DNA of 64,000 bases from Opitutaceae bacterium (GTDB taxonomy: Bacteria; Verrucomicrobiota; Verrucomicrobiia; Opitutales; Opitutaceae), in NCBI GenBank assembly GCA_028284235.1, contig JANQSC010000051.1, positions 1 through 64,000 of the forward strand, in the 5' to 3' direction. The notes under the pieces were generated by a model that was given only the letters and a program-made list of their open reading frames with translations, had not been told where the DNA came from and did no database searches. Positions 41,860-49,897 of this stretch are shown here, piece after piece (position 1 is the stretch's first letter; each line of letters begins with the position of its first letter). The position numbers and the translations under genes were made by a program.

Positions 41860-42471
41860 ATGAACAAACAAATCAAATGTTTTATTGCCTCTAGCCTGTC
41901 CGCGGCGGCGCTTTCAGTTTCCGCTTCGGCAATCACGCTCAATCCCGGAGACACGGGGAATGTTAGCGGCCTCCCGTTTGCGGTGGACTTCGGAACGTAC
42001 AGCTATGTATCCGATTTGAGTCAAGGGGGCTTGCGCCGGACTGCAGACACACAGGGGTCGCAAATCACTTTCGACCCCATCCAAGTGGACGTCGACTCGA
42101 ACCTGATGTTCGACTGGGCGGTAGGCGACAACTTTGTGGATCTCCAGAATACGGTTTTCTCGTTCTACGACATGAACGGCCTTCAGACGATTTTCCATTT
42201 TGGCGGTTCGGGTAGCACGAGTGGTTCGATAACACAGTTTATTGCTGCCAACACCTTGCTCAACCTTAAGATCGGGACCGCGAATGGTAATGGCGGAATC
42301 GAAGACTACGAGTTGAGAATCGACAACCTCAAGGTAGAGGCGATCCAGTCGGACGAGCCGGACACGCCCGGTCGCGACATTCCTGCGGTCCCTGATTCCG
42401 CTCCAGGCCTGATTGGCTTCGCGTCCCTCTTCGCTCTGTTCGCGGCCCATCGCCGCTTCGGCCGGAAGTAG
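41860..42471 (+). CDS. VPDSG-CTERM-like secreted protein
   Basis: A 203-residue secreted protein of unknown function. The signal peptide is 'MNKQIKCFIASSLSAAALSV' with cleavage near 'SASA' (residue 24). The body is beta-rich and Gly/Asp/Asn-rich, typical of exported verrucomicrobial surface proteins, and the last 30 residues form a sorting tail: 'VPDSAPG', a short hydrophobic helix and the basic end 'RRFGRK'. The motif is a variant of VPDSG. ATG at 41860 is chosen over one at 41821 because it directly starts the signal peptide. A hairpin terminator follows. Confidence 0.8.
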   Translation: MNKQIKCFIASSLSAAALSVSASAITLNPGDTGNVSGLPFAVDFGTYSYVSDLSQGGLRRTADTQGSQITFDPIQVDVDSNLMFDWAVGDNFVDLQNTVFSFYDMNGLQTIFHFGGSGSTSGSITQFIAANTLLNLKIGTANGNGGIEDYELRIDNLKVEAIQSDEPDTPGRDIPAVPDSAPGLIGFASLFALFAAHRRFGRK

Positions 42472-42524
42472 GCAGCTGAAAAATTTCATTATATCGCAGT
42501 TATACATATCTCCAAACAACCAAG

Positions 42525-42552
42525 CGGCTCGCAGTCTTCGGACTGCGGGCCG
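42525..42552 (+). terminator. Hairpin terminator with UUCG loop
   Basis: CGGCTCGCAGTC (42525-42536) and GACTGCGGGCCG (42541-42552) pair over 12 positions with one G-U and close a TTCG tetraloop; three T follow. It lies 53 bases after the VPDSG-CTERM stop and 48 before the next gene. Confidence 0.8.
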
Positions 42553-42600
42553 TTTGCGTTGGCGCTTGCCTAAGCCTCCCCTTTGTTTCCTTATCCGGGA

Positions 42601-43128
42601 ATGAAAGTCCCGTTGGTTATGACTGTCATCGGCCCCGATCGGCCGGGTCTGGTGGATTCGGTTTCATCCTTGATCGCCGAGTTTGGAGGGAACTGGCTGG
42701 AGAGCCGCATGTGCCATCTCGGAGGCCAGTTCGCGGGTCTGCTGCAGGTCGAGATCGACGATTCCGCCGTCGAGACCCTGGGGGCCGCCCTGGAGCGACT
42801 GTCGGACGCGGGGCTCAAGATCGTGGCCCACCGCAGCGTCGCGGACGCGGGAAGCGACTGCGCGGAAGTGGCCCAAGTGGAAATCGTGGGCCAGGACCGG
42901 CCTGGGATTGTCCAGCACATCGCGGGCGCCTTCGCGGCTCGAGGGGTCAATGTGGAGGAGCTGTCGACGCAGTGCTACAGCGCCCCCATGTCGGGGGAAC
43001 GTCTTTTCGAGGCGAAAGCGAAAGTCTGCATTCCCGATTCCTGTGAAACGGACGCGCTACGCGGCGATCTCGAGTCGATCGCCGCCGATTTGCAGGTGGA
43101 CATCACATTCGAGTCCCTAAACACGTGA
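42601..43128 (+). CDS. Tandem ACT-domain protein, GcvR-like
   Basis: The 175-residue protein consists of two ACT domains: residues about 3-80 ('VMTVIGPDRPGLVDSVSSLI', 'NWLESRMCHLGGQFAGLLQV') and about 92-170 ('QVEIVGQDRPGIVQHIAGAF', 'GVNVEELSTQCYSAPMSG'). This matches GcvR, the glycine-cleavage repressor accessory protein, and similar amino-acid-sensing ACT proteins. No gcv genes or GcvA regulator are near, so the GcvR role is uncertain. ATG at 42601 is used; a start at 42583 adds six residues. Confidence 0.85.
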   Translation: MKVPLVMTVIGPDRPGLVDSVSSLIAEFGGNWLESRMCHLGGQFAGLLQVEIDDSAVETLGAALERLSDAGLKIVAHRSVADAGSDCAEVAQVEIVGQDRPGIVQHIAGAFAARGVNVEELSTQCYSAPMSGERLFEAKAKVCIPDSCETDALRGDLESIAADLQVDITFESLNT

Positions 43129-43422
43129 AACGCCCGCTTCTCGGGCTATGACACGGAATAGGCTTCCCTTGAGGCGAAAGGCGCGCAGAGTGGGGGTTTC
43201 GTTCTTAATACGCATCAGGAGTGGTCGCGGTAATCCGCAACCTGCCAACCGAGTTCTTTAGGATCTACGGTGGATTCGACGTTTCGGCGTCGGATGGGCA
43301 TCGATTGCGAGCGTTTGGCTCGTCTCGATGAAAAAACCTATAACGGAAATCTCCTCCCTTGGGGACGGGCACGACCGGGACCGCTTTTGGCGCGTGGCAA
43401 ACAAATCATCACGACGCATCAA
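43129..43422. other. 294-bp intergenic region with a short hairpin only
   Basis: A short hairpin GCCCG/CGGGC (43132-43146) directly follows the GcvR-like stop and may end transcription. I see no further gene, RNA or repeat in the rest; open frames here lack conserved character. Confidence 0.5.
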
Positions 43423-43650
43423 ATGAATAAGATATACGGTTTCCCGCTCCGCATCCCGGAGGACAACCCTAACCACCATCTCTGGAACAACAACGGAGTT
43501 TGGTGGCTGCACTACACCGTCTACCCGACGGCCTACACTTCGGAACGCGTGCGGAGAAGTCTCGGCACGCGCTCTTTGGACACGGCCCGCCGCCGCCGCG
43601 ACCATCTGTTCCAGAGCCTCAAGGCGACGGTCGAGAAAGCCTGCGCGTGA
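43423..43650 (+). CDS. Small integrase-arm-like DNA-binding protein
   Basis: The 75-residue protein reads like the N-terminal arm-binding domain of tyrosine recombinases, but alone: 'HHLWNNNGVWWLHYTVYPTA' (about 18-37, the three-strand sheet) and 'RVRRSLGTRSLDTARRRRDH' (about 42-61, the typical R-R-SLGTxDxxxAxxxR helix). There is no catalytic domain and no recombinase gene in the next 2 kb. I recall similar small proteins in Opitutae. DNA binding is inferred. ATG at 43423 starts the similarity; sequence upstream in the same frame looks non-coding. Confidence 0.72.
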   Translation: MNKIYGFPLRIPEDNPNHHLWNNNGVWWLHYTVYPTAYTSERVRRSLGTRSLDTARRRRDHLFQSLKATVEKACA

Positions 43651-43754
43651 GGGCGAGACACGTTCCTGCGGAGATTGCTCAGCCCGCCCTAGGCAACAAT
43701 CGTTGTAATAATCTGGGCCCTCAGGTCGTTGTAAGGAGTGAGTCGGATACAATT

Positions 43755-44213
43755 ATGGCCATGAAACGCGTACAGACTTTGCTCATTTTCACCGCTTTCG
43801 CTCTCTTTGGGGCCTTCGCCCAAGGAGAGGAGCCGTTTGCGACGGAGTACGTGGACGGGAAGAACGTCTACATCAAAGGCCCGAAATGGCACCCGAAAGA
43901 GGACGGCAAGTGGCTGTTCACCTGCCGACTGGAAGCGTCGGCGGAACGGCTGGTCAAGCCAATCGCCCACCTGCACCTGTACCAGATGGGCAAGGCGGAA
44001 TCCGAGGTCGAAGGGGAAGAAGCGGCCCAGGAAATCGTTTGGGAGCAAAAAGCGATCGTTCGCCGCAACAAGTTCGACAAAAGCTACGGCAGCCGCAAAG
44101 CCAGCTTCGTGCGCGTGTTCGTCAACGACCTGCCCAGCGACGCCGAGTCGATCACCGTGGAGTTTCGCAACGAGCCTCCAGGCGCTTCGACGGGCTCGAA
44201 GGCCGACGATTGA
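43755..44213 (+). CDS. Hypothetical secreted protein
   Basis: Not recognised. A 152-residue protein with a signal peptide ('MKRVQTLLIFTAFALFGAFA', cleaved near 'AQGEE'). The mature part is a compact, charged, beta-rich domain ('YIKGPKWHPKEDGKWLFTCR', 'SFVRVFVNDLPSDAESITVE') with one Cys, similar in style to a fibronectin-like sandwich but without a named match. The start is the ATG at 43755 or the one six bases later; AAGGAG at about 43730 is rather distant. The gene stands alone before the transhydrogenase operon. Confidence 0.65.
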   Translation: MAMKRVQTLLIFTAFALFGAFAQGEEPFATEYVDGKNVYIKGPKWHPKEDGKWLFTCRLEASAERLVKPIAHLHLYQMGKAESEVEGEEAAQEIVWEQKAIVRRNKFDKSYGSRKASFVRVFVNDLPSDAESITVEFRNEPPGASTGSKADD

Positions 44214-44342
44214 GACCCCGTGGGCCCAATCAGCCCGAGGCGCCCTCGATTGGGATCCTGCTTTTTTGCGAGATCGCGACAAAGCATTATAAGTGGTTAA
44301 TGTGTATTGATTTTGGGATTTCGACCGCTACGGTGATTCCCT

Positions 44343-45473
44343 ATGCGCGTTTTCATTCCTCGCGAATCGACCTCTTCCGAAACACGAGTGGCTCTCATCC
44401 CGGAGTCGGTTAAGAAACTCAACGACCTCGGGATCGCGGTCGCGGTCGAACGCGGCGCGGGCTTGAAAAGCTACTATTCGGACGCCGACTACGAATCCGC
44501 TGGCGCGGAGCTCGTGGACGATCGAGCCGCCGCTCTCAGCTCCGCCGACCTCGTAGCCCGTGTGCGGAAGCCGCCTCCCGAAGAGATCGCCTCGCTCAAG
44601 TCGGGGGCGATGCATATCAGTTTCCTCGACCCGTTCAACGAGAGCGCCCTGATCGAGTCGTTCCGAGCGGCGGGCGTAACCGCGGTGAGCATGGAGATGA
44701 TCCCGCGCACCACGCTGGCCCAGAAGATGGACGCGCTCAGCTCGCAAGCCAATCTAGCCGGCTACTTCGCGGTTCTGAAAGCGGCGGAGCGCCTCAATCG
44801 CGTTCTTCCCATGATGATGACTCCAGCGGGCACGATCGCCCCGTCGCGGGTGTTCGTGATCGGAGTCGGAGTCGCTGGCCTGCAGGCCATCGCCACTGCC
44901 AAGCGACTCGGAGCTCGGGTGGAAGCCTTCGACACGCGCCCCGTCGTCGAGGAACAGGTGAAGTCGCTCGGGGCGAAGTTCATTAAAATCGATTTGGGCG
45001 ACACTGGTCAAACGGACCAAGGGTACGCCAAGGAGCTCACACCTGAGCAAATCAAGAAGCAGCAAGCGGGGATGGCGAAGGTCTGCGCCCAGTCGGACAT
45101 CGTAATCACCACGGCGAAGCTGTTTGGTCGTCCCGCTCCCAAAATCGTGACCGAAGAAATGGTGGCGGGCATGAAATTCGGATCGGTCATCGTCGATTTG
45201 GCCGTCGAGTCGGGCGGAAATGTCGTCGGCTCCCGTCTGGACGAGGAAGTGCAAATCGAAAACGGGCCGCGCATCATTGGCATCGGGGCCCTGGAGGATC
45301 GGGTGGCAGTCCATTCGAGCCAGATGTTTTCGGCCAATATATTCAATTTTATCGAGCACTTCTGGGACGCGGAATCGAAGCAGATCAACCGGGACTTGAG
45401 CGACGAAATCCTGGGTGGATGCGTGATTACGGACGGCGGAGCTGTCGTGCACGAGCGATTCAAGAGCGATTAG
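44343..45473 (+). CDS. pntAA: NAD(P) transhydrogenase subunit alpha, part 1
   Basis: This is the soluble NAD(H)-binding domain I of proton-translocating transhydrogenase, which couples hydride transfer from NADH to NADP+ with the proton gradient. The 376-residue protein has 'MRVFIPRESTSSETRVALIP' at the start, 'KMDALSSQANLAGY' (about 128-141, the interdomain contact region) and the dinucleotide site 'VFVIGVGVAGLQAIATAKRL' (about 171-190). The alanine-dehydrogenase-like fold alone would not settle it, but the two following genes do. It belongs to the three-subunit type (separate alpha-1, alpha-2, beta). Confidence 0.95.
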   Translation: MRVFIPRESTSSETRVALIPESVKKLNDLGIAVAVERGAGLKSYYSDADYESAGAELVDDRAAALSSADLVARVRKPPPEEIASLKSGAMHISFLDPFNESALIESFRAAGVTAVSMEMIPRTTLAQKMDALSSQANLAGYFAVLKAAERLNRVLPMMMTPAGTIAPSRVFVIGVGVAGLQAIATAKRLGARVEAFDTRPVVEEQVKSLGAKFIKIDLGDTGQTDQGYAKELTPEQIKKQQAGMAKVCAQSDIVITTAKLFGRPAPKIVTEEMVAGMKFGSVIVDLAVESGGNVVGSRLDEEVQIENGPRIIGIGALEDRVAVHSSQMFSANIFNFIEHFWDAESKQINRDLSDEILGGCVITDGGAVVHERFKSD

Positions 45474-45512
45474 CGGTTTTCTGTCTCTAAAATATGGATA
45501 CAAAAATTTAAT

Positions 45513-45797
45513 ATGGACCTCGTACTGTTGTTTTTCATTTTCGTGCTCGCCGCCTTTTTAGGGCTCGAGCTGATATCCAAAGTGCCGTCGCAACTGCACA
45601 CGCCGCTGATGTCGGGGTCGAACGCGATTTCGGGCATCACCATCGTCGGGGCGCTCGTGGCGACGGGGGCGAACGAAAACGGCTCGATGGGAATGGTACT
45701 CGGATTCCTCGCTCTCGTGTTCGCCACCATCAATGTCGTGGGCGGCTACCTGGTGACGGACCGGATGCTTCAGATGTTTAAGAAGAAGGACAAGTAG
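45513..45797 (+). CDS. pntAB: NAD(P) transhydrogenase subunit alpha, part 2
   Basis: A 94-residue membrane subunit with three predicted helices, matching the C-terminal membrane part of PntA: 'FLGLELISKVPSQLHTPLMS' and 'GSNAISGITIVGAL' (about 15-48) are the diagnostic residues of the first loop and second helix. A TGGATACA motif lies just upstream (45495-45502). pntB starts three bases after the stop. Confidence 0.94.
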   Translation: MDLVLLFFIFVLAAFLGLELISKVPSQLHTPLMSGSNAISGITIVGALVATGANENGSMGMVLGFLALVFATINVVGGYLVTDRMLQMFKKKDK

Positions 45798-45800
45798 GCT

Positions 45801-47216
45801 ATGGAGTTCGCAAGCATAATCAACCTAGCCTACGTCGTCTCGGCCACTCTGTTCGTGTTCGGCATCAAAATGCTGGGCTCCGCGGAGACGGCGCGGCGCG
45901 GCAATCTCGTTTCCGGTGTCGGTATGCTGATCGCCATCGCGGTCACTTTGGGGGACCAGGGCATTCTCGACTTCAAGTGGATTGTGGCGGGCCTAATCGT
46001 CGGAGCGTTTGTCGGCGGGTTCGCGGCCCGGATGGTCAAGATGACCTCCATGCCCGAGCTGGTGGCCCTCTTCAATGGATTCGGCGGTCTCGCCAGCTTG
46101 CTCGTCGCCTGGGCGGAGCTCGAGAAAATCAAGACCTTCGGCTGGCAGTTCTACACGGTGGAAATGGGGACGCCCGCGTACTTCAGCTCGTTCGTCATCT
46201 ACATCGCGATGCTGATTGGCGGGATCACCTTCACCGGCAGCCTCTACGCATACGGGAAGTTGTCCGGCAAGGTTTCGGGGCAAGCCCAAGTGTTCGGCGG
46301 GCAAAAAGCGGTCAATGCGCTCATGCTGATCGCCATTCTCGCGGTCGGTGTGGTATTCACTTGGACTGGCGATTTGGATACGGCGAACACGCTGTTCATT
46401 ACGGGCGTCGCATTGGCCCTGCTCTTTGGCGTGATGGGTGTAATGCCGATCGGAGGAGGCGACATGCCGGTTGTGATCTCGCTCCTAAACAGTTTTTCCG
46501 GACTCGCGGCGTCGGCCGCGGGATTCGTCATTGGGAACAACGTTCTCATCGTTGCCGGCTGCTTGGTTGGAGCCAGCGGATTGATCCTGACGGCCATCAT
46601 GTGCAAGGCGATGAACCGCTCCTTGGGCAATGTTCTGTTCAGCGGTTTCGGCGCGACGAGCCAGTCGGGCGGAGACGACGACGGCCGCGAGCCGAAGGCG
46701 ATCTCGGTGCAGGACGCGTTCTACGTCCTGGAAGCGGCGAGCTCGGTCGTATTCATTCCTGGATACGGCATGGCGGTGGCTCAGGCCCAGCACACGGTTA
46801 AAGAGTTGGGCGAACTGCTGGAGGAAAACGGGGCGGAGGTCAATTTCGCTATCCACCCGGTCGCGGGCCGGATGCCCGGGCATATGAACGTGCTTCTTGC
46901 CGAGGCGGACGTTTCCTACGACCAGCTCGTGGAGATGGACAATATCAATCCGATCATGCCGACCGTGGACGTGGCGGTTGTCATCGGAGCCAACGACGTG
47001 GTGAACCCGGCGGCGGCCGACGACGAGAGCAGCCCGATTTACGGAATGCCCATCATCGAGGCGCACAATGCGAAAACCGTGTTCATCCTCAAGCGAGGCC
47101 AAGGCAAGGGATTCTCCGGGCTGGTGAACAAGCTGTTCGTCAGGGACAATTCCCGCATGATCTACGGCGACGCCAAAGCGACTATTTCCGAGCTCGTGAA
47201 CGAGCTTAAAGGATAG
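45801..47216 (+). CDS. pntB: NAD(P) transhydrogenase subunit beta
   Basis: PntB carries most of the proton channel (about eight helices, to about residue 265) and the soluble NADP(H)-binding domain III. In the 471-residue protein 'GYGMAVAQAQHTVKELGELL' (about 321-340) is the NADP-binding turn, 'HPVAGRMPGHMNVLLAEADV' the conserved redox region and 'VVIGANDVVNPAA' the final NADP loop. Together with the two genes before it this forms a complete enzyme. A GC-rich hairpin (CCCGGG twice, 47269-47285) lies between it and the blaI-like promoter. Confidence 0.96.
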   Translation: MEFASIINLAYVVSATLFVFGIKMLGSAETARRGNLVSGVGMLIAIAVTLGDQGILDFKWIVAGLIVGAFVGGFAARMVKMTSMPELVALFNGFGGLASLLVAWAELEKIKTFGWQFYTVEMGTPAYFSSFVIYIAMLIGGITFTGSLYAYGKLSGKVSGQAQVFGGQKAVNALMLIAILAVGVVFTWTGDLDTANTLFITGVALALLFGVMGVMPIGGGDMPVVISLLNSFSGLAASAAGFVIGNNVLIVAGCLVGASGLILTAIMCKAMNRSLGNVLFSGFGATSQSGGDDDGREPKAISVQDAFYVLEAASSVVFIPGYGMAVAQAQHTVKELGELLEENGAEVNFAIHPVAGRMPGHMNVLLAEADVSYDQLVEMDNINPIMPTVDVAVVIGANDVVNPAAADDESSPIYGMPIIEAHNAKTVFILKRGQGKGFSGLVNKLFVRDNSRMIYGDAKATISELVNELKG

Positions 47217-47286
47217 GCGAGCGCGGTTCGCCGACGCGCCCGTTGGCCCTAAAAGCCAGCTTTTCGGCCCCGGGTCGATCCCGGGC

Positions 47287-47315
47287 TTGACTTTTGATTA
47301 CAATCGTAGTCAAAT
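47287..47315 (+). promoter_or_regulatory. Dyad operator and promoter of the blaI/M56 pair
   Basis: A near-perfect dyad (TTTGATTAC at 47293-47301, AATC spacer, GTAGTCAAA at 47306-47314; eight of nine pairs) lies where a promoter would be: TTGACT at 47287-47292, then 17 bases, then TCAAAT. BlaI/MecI repressors bind dyads with a central TACA-TGTA core and repress their own operon; this site has the TAC...GTA core. Start codon is 20 bases downstream. Confidence 0.6.
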
Positions 47316-47334
47316 ACGCCACCCTTTGAAGGAT

Positions 47335-47715
47335 ATGTCGAACGCCCCAAGAATATCGGACTCCGAGTGGGAGGTGATGAAGGCCCTGTGGGATCACGAG
47401 CCCATGACGGCGGTTGAAGTGCTCGAGCGCTTGCCTCACGACCAGTGGAAACAGAAGACGGTAAACACGTTTCTCGTCCGGTTGGAGGCGAAAGGGGTGA
47501 TTGCTTCGAAGCGAGTCGGGCGGGCGAATGTCTACCATTCCCTGTTGAGCGAAAACGAGTGCCGCCGGTTCGAAGGCAGCCAGTTCCTTTCCAAAGTGTT
47601 CCGGGGCGAAGTCGCTCCGATGATGCTCCATTTTATCGAGAACGAGGAACTGTCGAGCGAGGACATCGACGAGCTCAAACGCCTGCTAGACGATCGAGGC
47701 AAGAAGAATGGCTGA
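47335..47715 (+). CDS. BlaI/MecI-family transcriptional repressor
   Basis: The 126-residue protein matches the BlaI/MecI/CopY winged-helix repressors: 'ISDSEWEVMKALWDHEPMTA' (about 7-26), the recognition helix region 'WKQKTVNTFLVRLEAKGVIA' and a C-terminal dimerisation part. In the classic pairs the repressor is cut after a membrane metallopeptidase is activated by a beta-lactam. ATG at 47335 gives the usual length. It overlaps the downstream M56 gene by eight bases. The dyad operator sits just upstream, so autoregulation is likely. No beta-lactamase gene is near. Confidence 0.9.
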   Translation: MSNAPRISDSEWEVMKALWDHEPMTAVEVLERLPHDQWKQKTVNTFLVRLEAKGVIASKRVGRANVYHSLLSENECRRFEGSQFLSKVFRGEVAPMMLHFIENEELSSEDIDELKRLLDDRGKKNG

Positions 47716-49159
47716 TCTTTTCTGGGCATATTGGGACGCCACTATCCGGTTCGCCCTGCTGGCCACATTGCTCTTGCTGGCCACTCCGCTTTTGAAGCGG
47801 ATGATGTCGCCGCGTCTGCTGTGCTGGGCGTGGGCGTTGCTGATATTCCGCTTGGCCCTGCCTTTTTCGCTTCCGTTCAGCGGCAGTATTTTCAACGCCC
47901 ACGAGAACTTGCAGCCGTCGGCATGGACGGAGGCCATACGGCGGGGCGTCGTCAATGCGGGCTTGGGCGAGACCATCCTCCCTCAGCTGCGCGACGAGGA
48001 CAACAAGGTAATTGCGACGCAGATACCGGTTTCCTGGGAGTCGGCCCTTATGGCCTTTTGGATGCTGGGAGTCGTCGTCATGGCTGGCCGCTTGCTCAAG
48101 AACGTCCTCCAGCTGGGCCGGTTCTTCGCAAAGTCGGAACGCTGTGAAAGCGGGCCTCTCTTCGACCTTTTCAAAGATACGAAATACCGGATTGGGATCT
48201 ATTCGAACGTACCTTTGATGATATCGGATCAAGTGAAGACGCCGGGAATTGCCGGCGTATTCAATCCGCGGATAATCATTCCCCGGGCGTGCTCTGAAAA
48301 ACTGAGCGAAAGCGAGATGCGTTGCGTGTTTATGCACGAGCTGACGCACTATCGTCGCGGCGATCTTTTTTTGCACCACGCGTTGCTCCTGCTCTGCTAT
48401 ATCCATTGGTACAACCCTCTCGTTTGGCTGGCCTTGAAGCAGTTCAAGGACGAAATGGAGAAGGCCTGCGACCTGGAAGTCGTGGACAGCGTGTGCTCGG
48501 GATCGGCCCAAGAATATGGATACACACTCTTGCAGGTGATCCAGTTCTCCAAAGGGGAGCAGTACTCGCCGGGCGGCGCTCTTTCCCTCTTGGGCAGCCG
48601 CCATGCAGGATCCCTTAAAGAACGCATTACGCTTATCGCCAAACGCCGCAAGCCGCGGCCGATACTCACTGGGATGGGTCTAGTGTTTTTCGGCTCGTCC
48701 TTTTTGTTCGCCATGACCGGTGAAATCGACCCGGAAGAGGAATCGGAACGACTGGTCCGCTTGACGCGTTTGTCGGGCCCCTTTGTTGAAGCCGAGCCGA
48801 ACGACTTCGCTGGAATCGGGTTTCAAGTGGATCGGTCGGAGAACATCACGCTTTCGGAAGACAGTCGAGAATGGGTCCAGATTCGCGAGGCCCTGAAGTA
48901 CTCCGGACGAAGGGTGCGCATCTCGGCGGACACGCGTTTCAGCGACGATAATTCGACCATCGACTTGTGGGTTAGCTTCGATGATATCGGCGATCGATCG
49001 ATCGTGTTTGAAGATGTTCGTATGGAAGGACCGGATACGGGCAAGGCGAGTATCACAGTCACCGTTCCGGAGAACGCGGCTAAGTTCAAGTACGGGCTCA
49101 CCTACCGCGGCTCGGGCTTCGGTTGGGCCGAATCGCTGGAAATCGAAGTGCTCGACTAG
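47708..49159 (+). CDS. M56-family membrane metallopeptidase (BlaR1/MecR1-like)
   Basis: A 483-residue protein with four N-terminal membrane helices and the gluzincin site 'MHELTHYRRGDLFLHH' (HExxH near residue 211; the third ligand Glu is in 'EKACDLEVVD', about 256-265). It is the partner of the overlapping BlaI-type repressor. A further helix near 320 precedes a C-terminal domain of about 145 residues that is not a penicillin-binding domain: it is acidic and beta-rich ('VRISADTRFSDDNSTIDLWV', 'GKASITVTVPENAAKFKY'). The signal sensed is therefore unlikely to be a beta-lactam and remains unknown. Confidence 0.88.
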   Translation: MADLFWAYWDATIRFALLATLLLLATPLLKRMMSPRLLCWAWALLIFRLALPFSLPFSGSIFNAHENLQPSAWTEAIRRGVVNAGLGETILPQLRDEDNKVIATQIPVSWESALMAFWMLGVVVMAGRLLKNVLQLGRFFAKSERCESGPLFDLFKDTKYRIGIYSNVPLMISDQVKTPGIAGVFNPRIIIPRACSEKLSESEMRCVFMHELTHYRRGDLFLHHALLLLCYIHWYNPLVWLALKQFKDEMEKACDLEVVDSVCSGSAQEYGYTLLQVIQFSKGEQYSPGGALSLLGSRHAGSLKERITLIAKRRKPRPILTGMGLVFFGSSFLFAMTGEIDPEEESERLVRLTRLSGPFVEAEPNDFAGIGFQVDRSENITLSEDSREWVQIREALKYSGRRVRISADTRFSDDNSTIDLWVSFDDIGDRSIVFEDVRMEGPDTGKASITVTVPENAAKFKYGLTYRGSGFGWAESLEIEVLD

Positions 49160-49186
49160 TCGGGATCGCCGCTTTCCCGTTCGAGC

Positions 49187-49411
49187 CTAGAAATCGAACA
49201 AGTCCGAGAAACGCACTTTGAACGCCTTGGCGATTTTGTAGAGATTGGCGAAGGTGACATTCTTGGTCTCGCCGCTTTCAATCCGCTGGTACTGGCGAAG
49301 CGAAAGCTCGAATTGCTGCATATCTTCCTGCGTGTAGCCGCGCTCGATGCGGAGCTGGGTGATTCGCCGACGTAACTTGGCCGAGTCACGATTAAACGCG
49401 TTGTAGTGCAT
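49187..49411 (-). CDS. XRE-family helix-turn-helix regulator
   Basis: A 74-residue, single-domain Cro/CI-type DNA-binding protein: 'KLRRRITQLRIERGYTQEDM' and 'SLRQYQRIESGETKNVTFAN' form the five-helix HTH. ATG at 49411 has a GGGAG 15 bases upstream; an in-frame ATG at 49465 is an alternative. It is convergent with the M56 gene and divergent from the gene at 49575. A perfect 12-base palindrome GCCATGCATGGC at 49505-49516 lies in the divergent gap and could be an operator. Confidence 0.8.
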   Translation of the reverse strand: MHYNAFNRDSAKLRRRITQLRIERGYTQEDMQQFELSLRQYQRIESGETKNVTFANLYKIAKAFKVRFSDLFDF

Positions 49412-49504
49412 GCTGTGCTCGTTGACTCCCCGCGTTGAGGAGGGGTTGTCTCTAGAGCGGTAAGTCATGCGACATCTATGACAGGTTTGGGCTTTACACC
49501 CCAC

Positions 49505-49516
49505 GCCATGCATGGC
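49505..49516. promoter_or_regulatory. Perfect 12-base palindrome in a divergent promoter region
   Basis: GCCATGCATGGC is its own complement and lies between the XRE gene and the hypothetical gene at 49575. XRE dimers bind such dyads, but no second copy was seen, so the role is only suggested. Confidence 0.3.
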
Positions 49517-49574
49517 ATTTTAGATGGTAGTCGCTGTCCGTGTCTGTTAGGCGGACGGCGCTGACAGGAATCCT

Positions 49575-49859
49575 ATGAATATCGACTCGGGAAACAATGA
49601 TGGGGCGGGCGTTTTGCGCGTCCGGGAAGAGGCGGGCGAAGCCTACGGGAAGGAGCGGAGAGAAGCGGATCGCCGCATCGCGTCTCTCGAGCAGAAGCTG
49701 GAGGATACGATCGAGCTGCTTCACATGTGGAAGAACGAGGCCAACGACTACCGGCTCTTGCTTGAGTCGATTGTCGAAGGAAACACATCGATCGAGAAGG
49801 CGAGGGAAGTGTGCGAGGCGAACTTTCGCAAAGGCGGGAAACGGGAGCGGGGTGATTGA
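49575..49859 (+). CDS. Hypothetical coiled-coil protein
   Basis: Not recognised. The 94-residue product is charged and helical, with a continuous heptad-like stretch ('RRIASLEQKLEDTIELLHMW', about 34-53) and no signal or membrane segment. Coding status is supported by a plausible ATG with AGGAA just upstream and by the absence of any stronger frame; a shadow frame cannot be fully excluded. Convergent with the di-haem oxidoreductase gene. Confidence 0.5.
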   Translation: MNIDSGNNDGAGVLRVREEAGEAYGKERREADRRIASLEQKLEDTIELLHMWKNEANDYRLLLESIVEGNTSIEKAREVCEANFRKGGKRERGD

Positions 49860-49897
49860 CTTTTGGGGTAATAAGCTGCCAAGCGCGGGTTTGAGGG

